Made by a program: the position numbers and the translations under genes. A stretch of DNA of 40,470 nt, from contig DAHVAF010000327.1 in assembly GCA_027314765.1 (NCBI GenBank), positions 1 to 40,470 of the forward strand. Direction: 5' to 3'. Below the pieces are notes generated by a model that was not told the DNA's origin, did no database searches, and saw only the letters and a list, made by a program, of their open reading frames with translations. The DNA is from Clostridia bacterium. Lineage in GTDB: Bacteria > Bacillota > Sulfobacillia > RBS10-35 > JAJYVM01. This document shows, one piece after another, positions 27,620 through 36,469 of this stretch. How positions within the stretch are numbered: the first letter of the stretch is position 1; the number at the start of each line of letters is the position of its first letter.

Positions 27620-29065
27620 TTGGGCGCACGCACTGGGGAGCGGTTTCTGCGCGAGCTGGCGGCGCAGCGGCGCGACGTCTGGATCGGCGGCGAGCAGGTC
27701 AGCGCCAATGTGACGGAGCATCCGGCCTTCCGCGGGATCGCCCGGAGCCTTGGGGGCCTCTACGACCTTCAGCACGAGGCGCCGCCCGTGATGTACGCGT
27801 CGCCCAGCAGCGGGGAGCAGGTCGGCTTCAGCTTCCTGCAGCCGCGGACGCCCGCCGACCTCGAGCTGCGGCGGGCCGGGATGCTGCGCTGGGCGCGGTC
27901 CAGCTGCGGCATGCTCGGGCGCTCGCCCGACTACCTCAACAGCAGCGTGATGGCGCTGGCGGCGGCCTCACCGTTCTTCGCGACGGCCGACCCGCGCTTC
28001 GCGCGCAACATCGAGGCCTACTACGAGCACTGCCGCGAGCGCGACCTCTGCCTCACGCACACGCTGATCACGCCGCAGAGCAACCGCGCGGCCGGCCCGT
28101 CGGCCCAGGCCGACCCGTATGTGGCGGCGCGCATCGTGAAGGAGACGGACAACGGGGTCATCATCCGCGGGGCGCGCATGCTGGCCACGCTGGGGCCCGT
28201 GTCGGACGAGATCATGGTGTTCCCGTCGACGGTGCTGAAGGCGACGGCCGAGGATGCGCCCTACTCGTTCGCCATCGCGCTGCCCTCGGACACGCCCGGG
28301 CTGCGGTACATCTGCCGCGAGACCTTCGACCTCGGGCGCAGCGTGTTCGACCACCCCTTCGGCGCGCGCTTTGAGGAGATGGACGCGGTCGTCGTGTTCG
28401 ACGACGTGGAGGTGCCGTGGGAGCGGGTCTTCCTGATGGGCCACCCCGAGCACTGCAACCGCGTGATGAACGAGACGGGCGCCGTGGCGCACATGACCTA
28501 CCAGGTCGTCTGCAAGAACGTGGCCAAGGCTGAGTTCTTCGTGGGCCTCAGCACGCTCATCTGCGACGCCATCGGCATCGACGGCTTTCAGCACGTGCAG
28601 GAGAAGGTCGCCGAGATCATCCTGGCCCTGGAGTCGATGAAGGCGTTTCTGCGGGCGGCGGAGGCCGACGCGGCGGTGGATCAGTGGGGGCTGCTGCGGC
28701 CGGCCTGGAATCCGCTGAACGCGGCCCGGAACCTGTTCCCGCGGCTCTACCCGCGGCTGGCCGAGATCGTGCAGCAGCTGGGGGCCAGCGGGCTGATGGC
28801 GCTGCCGGCGGCGGCGGACTTCGCCGGGCCGCGGCGGGCGGACCTGGACCGCTACCTGCAGGGGCGGGCGGCCTCGGCGGAGGACCGGGTGCGGCTCTTC
28901 CGTCTGGCGTGGGACGCGGCGGTCAGCAGCTTCGGGTCGCGGCAGGTGCTGTACGAGCGGTTCTTCTTCGGCGACCCGGTGCGGATGGCGGGGGCGCTGT
29001 TTCAGAGCTACGACCGCGCGGCGCTGGCGGCGCGGGTGCAGGAGTTCCTGGCGCGCGAGGACTGA
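27620..29065 (+). CDS. hpaB: 4-hydroxyphenylacetate 3-monooxygenase oxygenase component (HpaB family)
   Basis: SLGGLYDLQHEAPPVMYASPSSGEQVGFSFLQPRT...ITPQSNRAA...FDDVEVPWERVFLMGHPEHCN. TTG start inferred. Confidence 0.88.
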   Translation: MGARTGERFLRELAAQRRDVWIGGEQVSANVTEHPAFRGIARSLGGLYDLQHEAPPVMYASPSSGEQVGFSFLQPRTPADLELRRAGMLRWARSSCGMLGRSPDYLNSSVMALAAASPFFATADPRFARNIEAYYEHCRERDLCLTHTLITPQSNRAAGPSAQADPYVAARIVKETDNGVIIRGARMLATLGPVSDEIMVFPSTVLKATAEDAPYSFAIALPSDTPGLRYICRETFDLGRSVFDHPFGARFEEMDAVVVFDDVEVPWERVFLMGHPEHCNRVMNETGAVAHMTYQVVCKNVAKAEFFVGLSTLICDAIGIDGFQHVQEKVAEIILALESMKAFLRAAEADAAVDQWGLLRPAWNPLNAARNLFPRLYPRLAEIVQQLGASGLMALPAAADFAGPRRADLDRYLQGRAASAEDRVRLFRLAWDAAVSSFGSRQVLYERFFFGDPVRMAGALFQSYDRAALAARVQEFLARED

Positions 29066-29094
29066 GCGGAGGGGCGCGAGGACTGAGCGGAGGG
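29053..29094 (+). repeat. perfect 21-bp tandem duplication spanning the hpaB stop and hpaD ribosome-binding site
   Basis: GCGCGAGGACTGAGCGGAGGG at 29053-29073 and 29074-29094. Confidence 0.95.
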
Positions 29095-29103
29095 GTGGCG
29101 CGC

Positions 29104-30078
29104 GTGTTTGACGTGGTGCGGGCCGCGCACGGCGAGCTGCTGGTCACCGACCTCGGGCGCGCGCGGGAGTTCTACTGCGACCTGCTGGGTTTCGTGGTGA
29201 CGGAGGCGGCCGGTTCGGCCCTGTATCTGCGGGGATACGAGGACGTCGTCCACCACAGCCTTGTGCTGCGGCGGGCGGCGGCGGCCGGGTGCGGGCACAT
29301 CGCCTACCGGGTCGCGGGGCCTGACGATGTGGAGGCGGCGGCCCGGTGGTACGCCGAGCGCGGGTGCCGGGTGCGGCATCTGACGGCGGGGGAGGAGCCG
29401 GGTCAGGGGGTGGCCGTACGGGTGCAGGACCCGCTGGGCTTTCCCGTGGAGTTTTACGCGTCGATGGCGCCGGCCGAGCGGCTGCTGCAGCGCTTCGAGC
29501 TGCACCGCGGGGCCGTGCCGCTGCGCCTGGACCACTTCAACCTGCACGTGCCGGACGCGGCCGTGGCCGACCGCTACTACCGGGAGTCGCTGGGGTTTCG
29601 CTGCTCGGAGTACACGGACGCCGGCGGCCAGGTCTGGGCGTCCTGGCTGCACCGGAAGGACAACACCCACGACGTCGCCGTCATGAACGGGCCCGGGCCG
29701 CGCCTGCACCACCTGGGCTTCATGGTGGGCGAGCCGATGGGCGTGATCCGCGCCTGCGACGTGCTGGCGGGCGCCGGGCGCGAGGCGGCGATCGAGCGCG
29801 GGCCGGGGCGCCACGGCATCAGCAACGCGTTCTTTTTGTACCTGCGCGACCCTGACGGCAACCGCATCGAGCTGTTCGCGGGGGACTATCTGACGGCCGA
29901 CCCCGACATGCCGCCCCTGCGCTGGAGCATCGACGACCCGCGCCGCCAGACCTTCTGGGGGCACGCGGCGCCGTCGTCGTGGTTCGAGCAGGCCATGCTC
30001 GTCGAGTCGATCGACACGGGGGCGCTGATCACGCCAACGGCGCCGAAGCTGCGCGACCGGCCGGACTTTGTGACGTAG
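29104..30078 (+). CDS. hpaD: extradiol ring-cleavage dioxygenase of the VOC type, 3,4-dihydroxyphenylacetate 2,3-dioxygenase-like
   Basis: Two VOC modules; LRLDHFNLHVPD and NAFFLYLRDPDGNRIELFAGDYLTADPDMPPLRW; next to hpaB/hpaG. GTG 29104 (or 29095). Confidence 0.85.
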   Translation: MFDVVRAAHGELLVTDLGRAREFYCDLLGFVVTEAAGSALYLRGYEDVVHHSLVLRRAAAAGCGHIAYRVAGPDDVEAAARWYAERGCRVRHLTAGEEPGQGVAVRVQDPLGFPVEFYASMAPAERLLQRFELHRGAVPLRLDHFNLHVPDAAVADRYYRESLGFRCSEYTDAGGQVWASWLHRKDNTHDVAVMNGPGPRLHHLGFMVGEPMGVIRACDVLAGAGREAAIERGPGRHGISNAFFLYLRDPDGNRIELFAGDYLTADPDMPPLRWSIDDPRRQTFWGHAAPSSWFEQAMLVESIDTGALITPTAPKLRDRPDFVT

Positions 30079-30132
30079 GGGCGGGCCCCGGGGGCCGCCC
30101 GGGGCCGCCCAGGGCCGCATGGCGGTGGGGGT

Positions 30133-31149
30133 TCACGTGGGCGTGGCGGCCAGCACCACCCGGTTTTTGCCGTTCTTGGCGTCGTAGAGGCTGCGGTCCG
30201 CGCGGCGCAGCAGGTCCGCGACCGTGAGCCCCGGCTCGGCCTCCGTCAGTCCGACACTGGTGGTCAGCCGCAGCTCCGCCGGCGGCACCGCAAGTGTGAA
30301 CGGCGCGTCCGCGAGGGCGGCACGCATCTGGTCGGCGGCGTCGCGGGCGGCCGGTCCCGCCCTTCCCACCCACACCAGCAGGAACTCGTCGCCGCCGTAG
30401 CGCGCAAGGACGTCGCCGCCGTGCAGGTGCGCCGTGATGCGCTGGGTCGCCTCCTGGAGGACCCGGTCGCCCGCGTCGTGGCCGTAGGTGTCGTTCACCC
30501 GCTTGAACCCGTCGAGGTCAAGCAGGGCTACGGTGAACGGCAGGGCGGCCTGGCGCAGGAGGTGCTCGATACGGAACATCGCGTATGGACGGGTGAAGCA
30601 GCCGGTCAGGGGGTCGCGCAGGCTCGCCCTGCGGTCGTTTTGGATCACCGAGGTCCAGGCGGTCAGCGCGCCGCCCAGCAGCGCGATGTAGCCGGCGAAG
30701 AACCGCTGGTCGGGGGGTGCCACCAAGCCCCACACGGCGGCGAAGACGACCGTGACAGGGATGGCGCCGGCCGGGGGTAGCCGAAGCGGCGCCGCCATGA
30801 CGGCGATGAAGATGAACGGCAGGAAGGGGCTGCGCCCGAGGCCCGTCGCCCAGATCCAGGCCAGGATGATCACCTGGTCGGCGAGGGCAGACCCGTGGGG
30901 GAACCGCGCCGCCAGGTCCGGGCGCCGGTAGACGAGGAGGAAGTCGATCACGACGTAGACGGCCGCAGCGGCGACGGTCGCCCACACGCGGGCGGGATCG
31001 GCGCCGGCCGGCTGCGGCTGGCTGACCCAGGCGGCGACGCTCAGGGCGACGATCGCGGCCCGGACGGGCGACATGCGGCGCTCGACCTGCAGCTGGAGCC
31101 GCCAGCGCCACGCCGCCTCGTCCGGGAGGTGCTCCGCCCGTCTGCCCAC
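30133..31149 (-). CDS. membrane-anchored GGDEF diguanylate cyclase
   Basis: Several N-terminal TM segments, then RDPLTGCFTRPYAMFRIEHLL...HGGDVLARYGGDEFLLVW. Start uncertain (GTG 31149 or ATG 31074). Confidence 0.85.
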   Translation of the reverse strand: MGRRAEHLPDEAAWRWRLQLQVERRMSPVRAAIVALSVAAWVSQPQPAGADPARVWATVAAAAVYVVIDFLLVYRRPDLAARFPHGSALADQVIILAWIWATGLGRSPFLPFIFIAVMAAPLRLPPAGAIPVTVVFAAVWGLVAPPDQRFFAGYIALLGGALTAWTSVIQNDRRASLRDPLTGCFTRPYAMFRIEHLLRQAALPFTVALLDLDGFKRVNDTYGHDAGDRVLQEATQRITAHLHGGDVLARYGGDEFLLVWVGRAGPAARDAADQMRAALADAPFTLAVPPAELRLTTSVGLTEAEPGLTVADLLRRADRSLYDAKNGKNRVVLAATPT

Positions 31150-31486
31150 CGCCGCCCGCCCCCCGGCGGCCCCGGTCTGCCCGTGGCGCGGGAGAGCCGC
31201 CACACTGGTTATCGGGCGCGCATGGCCCGCGCGGCAGCCCTTGCACGCCACGCTGGAGCCGGAATCGGCGGCGGTGCGCCGCCGATTACGGCTCCCGGGG
31301 GGCAGGCTGCGCGCGTGGCGGACTGCGGTGGAGTCGGCGCCCCGCCGTCCGGCGTCAGGCCGGGGACGTGGTCCATTTGGCGGACCTCGGCGCGCCCTTC
31401 GTGGGAGGACGCGCCCCGACGCGAACCACGATGGCACTGGCCGCCCCATCGGGGGGCGGCCCGTGCCGCAGCCAAGGGGTCGGCGG

Positions 31487-31837
31487 TCACCGGTCCTGAA
31501 TCAGGCCGAGGACGTTGCCGTCGGGGTCCGTGAACGTGGCCACGAGACGGCCGCCGCCGACATCGCGCGCCGGGTCCTTGAGCGTGGCGCCCGCGCCAGT
31601 GACCTCGGCCAACTTCGCCTCGATGTTGTCCACGTGCCAGTAGGCGACGGGCGCGGCCATTCCCTGCGCGGCAGCGCCGGGCACGAGCCCGATCTGCTGG
31701 CCCTGGGCCTGGAACCCGACGTAGTAGGGGCCATCGGCCTGCGGCGCCACGCCGAGCAGGGCGGTGTACACGGCCTTCGCCTTCGCCAGGTCGGACACCG
31801 GATGCAGCACGGTCTTGATGCCATGGGTCGAGCTCAT
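31487..31837 (-). CDS. VOC/glyoxalase family protein
   Basis: IKTVLHPVSDLAKAKAVYTALLGVAPQADGPYYVGFQ...TFTDPDGNVLGLIQ; ATGA overlap with upstream ArsR gene. Confidence 0.88.
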   Translation of the reverse strand: MSSTHGIKTVLHPVSDLAKAKAVYTALLGVAPQADGPYYVGFQAQGQQIGLVPGAAAQGMAAPVAYWHVDNIEAKLAEVTGAGATLKDPARDVGGGRLVATFTDPDGNVLGLIQDR

Positions 31838-32145
31838 GACGTCTCCTCCTTCAGCAACTCCTTCAGCCGGTCGATGCGCTGGGTCCAGAACCGCACGTGG
31901 TACGAGTTCCACCCCTGAATCTCGCGCAGTGGGGCCGCATGGAGACGGAACCGGATCTCCCGTCCCGCCTTCCTGGCCTCGACGAGACCAGCCTCCCTGA
32001 GGATGGTCAGGTGCTTCGACACCGCGGTGCGGCCCATGGGCAGGCTGTCCACCAGTTCGTGCAGCGGCATCTCCCCAACCTGGGCCAGGAGGGCCAGCAA
32101 CCTGCGACCAGTCGGGTCGCCCACCGCGTCGCAAACATCCCGCAT
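31834..32145 (-). CDS. ArsR-family HTH transcriptional regulator
   Basis: DAVGDPTGRRLLALLAQVGEMPLHELVDSLPMGRTAVSKHLTILREAGLVEARKAGREIRFRL. Confidence 0.9.
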   Translation of the reverse strand: MRDVCDAVGDPTGRRLLALLAQVGEMPLHELVDSLPMGRTAVSKHLTILREAGLVEARKAGREIRFRLHAAPLREIQGWNSYHVRFWTQRIDRLKELLKEETS

Positions 32146-32214
32146 GTGCTTGACGTTCCCGTCTATCCCCACCAGCCGGCCGGCTGAAGCGACGCCGTTT
32201 GGTGTCGCGAATTG

Positions 32215-32244
32215 AGAATAGGCCACCGATCGGTGGCGTGTCAA
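32215..32244 (-). promoter_or_regulatory. promoter with embedded operator for the arsR-VOC operon
   Basis: Minus strand: TTGACA (32244-32239), 18-nt spacer containing perfect 16-bp palindrome GCCACCGATCGGTGGC (32237-32222), TATTCT (32220-32215). Confidence 0.75.
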
Positions 32245-32348
32245 GGGCCGTGGGACGACGCGGTCACCCCCTGCCGCTCGACCCCCGGCACCTGGCAGGC
32301 GGGCGGCGTATAATGCTCCGCTTTGCCAAGGGAGGCGCAGCCGCCGCG

Positions 32349-33329
32349 ATGACCGTGAACCTCGAGGGCCTCGCCCCGCGCTCGGTGCGCGAAGTGCTGC
32401 AGTGGATCGAGGACGGGAGGGTCTCCTCAGCCCAGGCCTTCCCCCTGATGCGGTCGGCGGATCTGCCGGGCGCGGCCGGGGGAGCGGGACGCCTGGCGGC
32501 CGGGGACGATGCGGACGTGCGCGCCATCCTGGGTGAGCTCGACGAACTGGTCGGGCTCGGGCGGGTGAAGGAGGTCGTGCGCGAGCTGCACGCCTTCGCC
32601 GAGATCCAGCGGCGGCGCGGCGACCTGGGCCTGCATACCGAGCCGCTCGCGCTGCACATGGTCTTCCGGGGCAACCCCGGAACCGGCAAGACGACCGTGG
32701 CGCGCATCCTGGGCCGCATGTTCAAGGCCATCGGCATCCTGTCCAAGGGCCACATGCTCGAGGTCGCCCGGGCGGACCTCGTGGGCGAGTACATCGGGCA
32801 CACGGCCCAGAAGACGCGCGAGCACGTGCACCGAGCCCTGGGCGGCGTCCTCTTCATCGACGAGGCGTACGCGCTGGCCCGTGGCGGTGAGAAGGACTTC
32901 GGCAAAGAGGCCATCGACACGCTGGTCAAGGAGATGGAGGACCACCGCGACAGCCTGCTGCTGGTGCTGGCCGGGTACCGGACGGAGATGGACTGGTTTT
33001 TGCGGTCAAACCCCGGGCTGCGGTCCCGCTTCCCCATCCACATCGACTTTCCGGACTACGGAGTCGACGAGCTGCTGCGCATCGCCGACCGCATGGCCCT
33101 CGGCCGCCAGTACCAGCTTGGCGAGGAGGCCCGGGCGCGCATGCGTGAGCTGCTCAGCGCCGCCGGCCTGCAGGGCCGGCTGGGCGGCGGCAACGCCCGC
33201 CTCGTGCGCAACGTGGTTGAGCGGGCCATCCGCCGCCAGGCCGTCCGGCTGGTCCGCCAGGGCGCCACACGCCGCGAGGACCTGATGCTGCTTACCGGCG
33301 AGGACCTGGGGCGGGAGCTCGGCGCGTAG
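32349..33329 (+). CDS. spoVK: AAA+ ATPase, SpoVK/CbbX family
   Basis: LHMVFRGNPGTGKTTVARILGRMFKAIGIL; GVLFIDEAYALARGGEKDFGKEAIDTLVKEMEDHRDSLLLVLAGY. Confidence 0.85.
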   Translation: MTVNLEGLAPRSVREVLQWIEDGRVSSAQAFPLMRSADLPGAAGGAGRLAAGDDADVRAILGELDELVGLGRVKEVVRELHAFAEIQRRRGDLGLHTEPLALHMVFRGNPGTGKTTVARILGRMFKAIGILSKGHMLEVARADLVGEYIGHTAQKTREHVHRALGGVLFIDEAYALARGGEKDFGKEAIDTLVKEMEDHRDSLLLVLAGYRTEMDWFLRSNPGLRSRFPIHIDFPDYGVDELLRIADRMALGRQYQLGEEARARMRELLSAAGLQGRLGGGNARLVRNVVERAIRRQAVRLVRQGATRREDLMLLTGEDLGRELGA

Positions 33330-33573
33330 CGGCCCCCGCCACAAACGGCAGGCGGACTGCGAAGAACGGAACCGAGCAGGCCTGGGGCCCACGGGCGAAC
33401 GCCCGGCCAGCCCCGGATTGGAAGTCCATGGTGTTTCTCGGGGTAAGCGGTCCATTCGACAGGATCGGCCTCCCTCACCAAAGGAACGCGGTCTTCATGC
33501 GTGGTATTTCGATGTATTTCCGGTGCCCCGGCGCTGGCGTCGGTGCCAGCGCGACCGGGTGCGAACCAGGCGC

Positions 33574-34254
33574 GTGACGGAGGGGGACGGGCTTCTGCAG
33601 GCGACAGGCGCGGCAAGGCGCTCTCTGACAGAGCGGGTGTACGTTGCGCTGAAGGGGCAGATCCTGCGCCGCGAGCTCGATCCGGGCACGCTGCTGACGG
33701 AGTCCCAGCTCGCCCAGGTCCATGGCGTCAGCAAGACGCCGGCGCGGGAGGCCCTGCGCCGCCTGCAGCAGGAGGGGCTGGTGGAACTCGTCCCGTACAG
33801 CGGCTACCTGGTCGGGCGCACCAGTGTGGAGCAGGCGCGGGACCTGGTTGAGGTACGGCGGATCCTCGAGGGGGAAGCCGCCTGCCTGGCGGCCGCGCGC
33901 CTGCGCGATGAGGACATCGCGCAGCTCCGCGCCCTCGGCCAGGTGATCTACCGCAGGGGCGAGCCGGACAGCTACGCCACCTTCTGCGTCGCGAACCGCG
34001 CCTTCCACGTGGCCATCGCCAAGGGCAGCCGAAACGCGCTGCTGGCGCAGATGGTCGGCGATGTCCTCGACCACCTGCAGATGGCGCTTTACCAGGACCT
34101 CTACGCGTCCGACCCCGCGCAGGTCGCGGCCGACCACGCCGCCGTCGTCGAGGCCCTGGCTGCCCGTGACAGCGCCGCGGCGCGCCGGGCGGTGCAGGCC
34201 GAGGTCGACCAGCTGCGGCACCGTCTGGTCCGCGGCGTGGAGACCCCCATCTGA
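33574..34254 (+). CDS. GntR-family (FadR-like) transcriptional regulator
   Basis: LTERVYVALKGQILRRELDPGTLLTESQLAQVHGVSKTPAREALRRLQQEGLVELVPYSGYLV plus FCD-type C-terminal domain. Confidence 0.9.
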   Translation: MTEGDGLLQATGAARRSLTERVYVALKGQILRRELDPGTLLTESQLAQVHGVSKTPAREALRRLQQEGLVELVPYSGYLVGRTSVEQARDLVEVRRILEGEAACLAAARLRDEDIAQLRALGQVIYRRGEPDSYATFCVANRAFHVAIAKGSRNALLAQMVGDVLDHLQMALYQDLYASDPAQVAADHAAVVEALAARDSAAARRAVQAEVDQLRHRLVRGVETPI

Positions 34255-34289
34255 CCCACCGGATCTGCGGATCTGAGGGAGGGCTGCCC

Positions 34290-35675
34290 GTGCCGACTTA
34301 CGACATCGTCATCCGCGGCGGCCTGGTCGCCGCCGCGACGGGTACCGCCGCCGCCGACGTGGGGATCCGGGGCGAGAAGATCGCCCAGATCGGCGGTGAC
34401 ATGGCGGGCGCGCGCGAGCTGGACGCCAGGGGCCGGCTGGTGCTGCCCGGCGCCGTCGACATCCACGTGCACCTGACCAGCCAGCCCGGCCGGCGCAACC
34501 CGTCCGGCCCAGCCTGGGTGGACGATATGACCAGTGGCTCCGCCGCGGCCTTCGCCGGCGGCATCACCACCCTCGGCAACATGACCTTCCTGGGGGAGGG
34601 CGAGCTGCCCCTGCAGGGCCTGGAGCGCGAGGGCGCGCTGGTGCGCGAGCTGGCCATGGCCGACTTCGTGCTCCACCCCGTGATCCGCCAGCCGGACGAG
34701 GCCACCCTGGCCCAGATCCCGCAGCTGCTGGACCACGGCTGCAACGACATCAAGTTCTTCATCTCCATGCCGGGCTTCGACCTGAACGTCGGCGGCTTCC
34801 TGGAGGCGACCGCCCGGGCCGGCGCGGCGGGCCTGATCACCATGATCCACTGCGAAGACCACGCCATCATGGCGCGGGCCGCCCGCGACCTGCTGGCGGC
34901 CGGCCGCACCGGCATGGAGCACTACCCGGAGAGCCGGCCCGTGGTCTCCGAGGTGGTCGCCACCGAGCGGGCCGTCGCCTTCGCCGCCGCCACCGGCGCC
35001 CCGGTCTACATCGTCCACCTCTCCAGCCAGGGCGCCCTTGACGTCTGCCGCCGCGCCCAGTCGGCGGGCCTGCCCGTGTACGTGGAGACGCGGCCGCTCT
35101 ACCTCCACCTCACCCGCGAGCGCTTCTCGGAGCCGGACGGCGCCAAGTACGTGGGCCAGCCGCCCCTGCGCGAGGCGGCGGATGTCGAAGACCTCTGGCG
35201 GGGGCTCGCCCAGGGCGCCATCCACACCGTCTGCTCCGACCATGCCCCCTGGAGCCTGGCCGCCAAGCTCGACCCGGCCCTGACGGTGGCCAGCGTGCGG
35301 CCCGGCGTGGCCGACCTGGAGACGGAGTACCCGATGCTGTACTCCGAGGGGGTGCGGCGGGGCCGCATCTCGCTGGAGCGCTTCGTCGAGCTGACCTCGA
35401 CGAACGTGGCCAAGCTGTTCGGCCTCTACCCGGCCAAGGGGTGCATCGCCGTCGGCTCGGATGCCGACATCGCCATCTGGGACCCTGAGCTGACGCGGCG
35501 GGTGGGCGCGCCCGCCTTCTCGCGCACGGACTACTCGGCCTACGATGGCTGGGAGGTCACGGGCTGGCCGCTCACCACGCTGCGCCGCGGCGAGGTCGTG
35601 TTCGACGGGGGCCGCGTGACGGCGCGGCCGGGCAGCGGCCGGGTGCTGCACCGCGGCCGCACCCGACCCCTCTGA
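34290..35675 (+). CDS. dihydropyrimidinase/hydantoinase-family amidohydrolase
   Basis: LPGAVDIHVHL; NDIKFFISMPGF (candidate carbamylated Lys); HCEDHAIM; IVHLSSQGAL; VCSDHAPW; GTG start after GGAGGG. Confidence 0.9.
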   Translation: MPTYDIVIRGGLVAAATGTAAADVGIRGEKIAQIGGDMAGARELDARGRLVLPGAVDIHVHLTSQPGRRNPSGPAWVDDMTSGSAAAFAGGITTLGNMTFLGEGELPLQGLEREGALVRELAMADFVLHPVIRQPDEATLAQIPQLLDHGCNDIKFFISMPGFDLNVGGFLEATARAGAAGLITMIHCEDHAIMARAARDLLAAGRTGMEHYPESRPVVSEVVATERAVAFAAATGAPVYIVHLSSQGALDVCRRAQSAGLPVYVETRPLYLHLTRERFSEPDGAKYVGQPPLREAADVEDLWRGLAQGAIHTVCSDHAPWSLAAKLDPALTVASVRPGVADLETEYPMLYSEGVRRGRISLERFVELTSTNVAKLFGLYPAKGCIAVGSDADIAIWDPELTRRVGAPAFSRTDYSAYDGWEVTGWPLTTLRRGEVVFDGGRVTARPGSGRVLHRGRTRPL

Positions 35676-36469
35676 TGGCCACGGACCGGCGCGCGGAGCT
35701 CCGCGGCATCTTCGCCGAGGACGCGGAGCTGTACGACCGTGCCCGCCCTGGCTATCCCGAGGCCCTGTTCGACGACATCGCGGCCCTGGCCGACCTCCCG
35801 GCCGGCGCCCGGGTGCTGGAGATCGGGCCCGGCACGGGCCAGGCCACCCTGCCGATGGCCCGGCGCGGCCACCGCGTGACCGCCGTCGAGCTGGGGGAGT
35901 CGATGGCCGCCGTGGCGCGCCGCAACCTTGCCCCGTACCCGAACGCCAGCGTGCACACGGCCGCCTTTGAGGACTGGCCGCTCCCCGCGACGCCCTTCGA
36001 CCTGGTCTTCGCCGCCACGGCCTTCCACTGGCTCGACCCCGATGTCCGCTGGCGCAAGGCCGCGGCCGCCCTCCGCCCCGGCGGCTCGCTCGCCGTCATC
36101 GAAACCGTCCACGTCGCGGCGGGTGACGTCGACTTCTTCGCGGCCTCGCAGGCCTGCTACGAGCGGTGGGATCCCGACACGCCACCGGGATTCAGATGCC
36201 CGGCGCCTGACGCGGTGTTGGACGACCCCGCTGAGATCGAGGCCACCGGCCTCTTCGCCCCGCCCGCCTTCGGTCGCTACCTGCGCGAGATCGCGTACAC
36301 GCGCGCGCAGTATGTGGACGTCCTCAACACGTACTCCGGCCACCGCGCCCTGGAGCCGCGCCGGCGGGAGGGGCTGCTCACATGCATCGGCGAGCTGATC
36401 GACGGCCGCTTCCGCGGCAGCATCCGCAAGGGCTACCTGACGCGGCTGATGGTCGCGCGCCGGCGATGA
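35675..36469 (+). CDS. class I SAM-dependent methyltransferase (1)
   Basis: ARVLEIGPGTGQATLPMARRGHRVTAVELGESM; start overlaps upstream stop (TGATG). Confidence 0.85.
   Translation: MATDRRAELRGIFAEDAELYDRARPGYPEALFDDIAALADLPAGARVLEIGPGTGQATLPMARRGHRVTAVELGESMAAVARRNLAPYPNASVHTAAFEDWPLPATPFDLVFAATAFHWLDPDVRWRKAAAALRPGGSLAVIETVHVAAGDVDFFAASQACYERWDPDTPPGFRCPAPDAVLDDPAEIEATGLFAPPAFGRYLREIAYTRAQYVDVLNTYSGHRALEPRRREGLLTCIGELIDGRFRGSIRKGYLTRLMVARRR

Noticed and set aside
28684-30078. 464-aa ORF as the hpaD start
   Set aside because: Upstream ~140 codons are out-of-frame hpaB; homology begins near 29104 after the duplicated SD.
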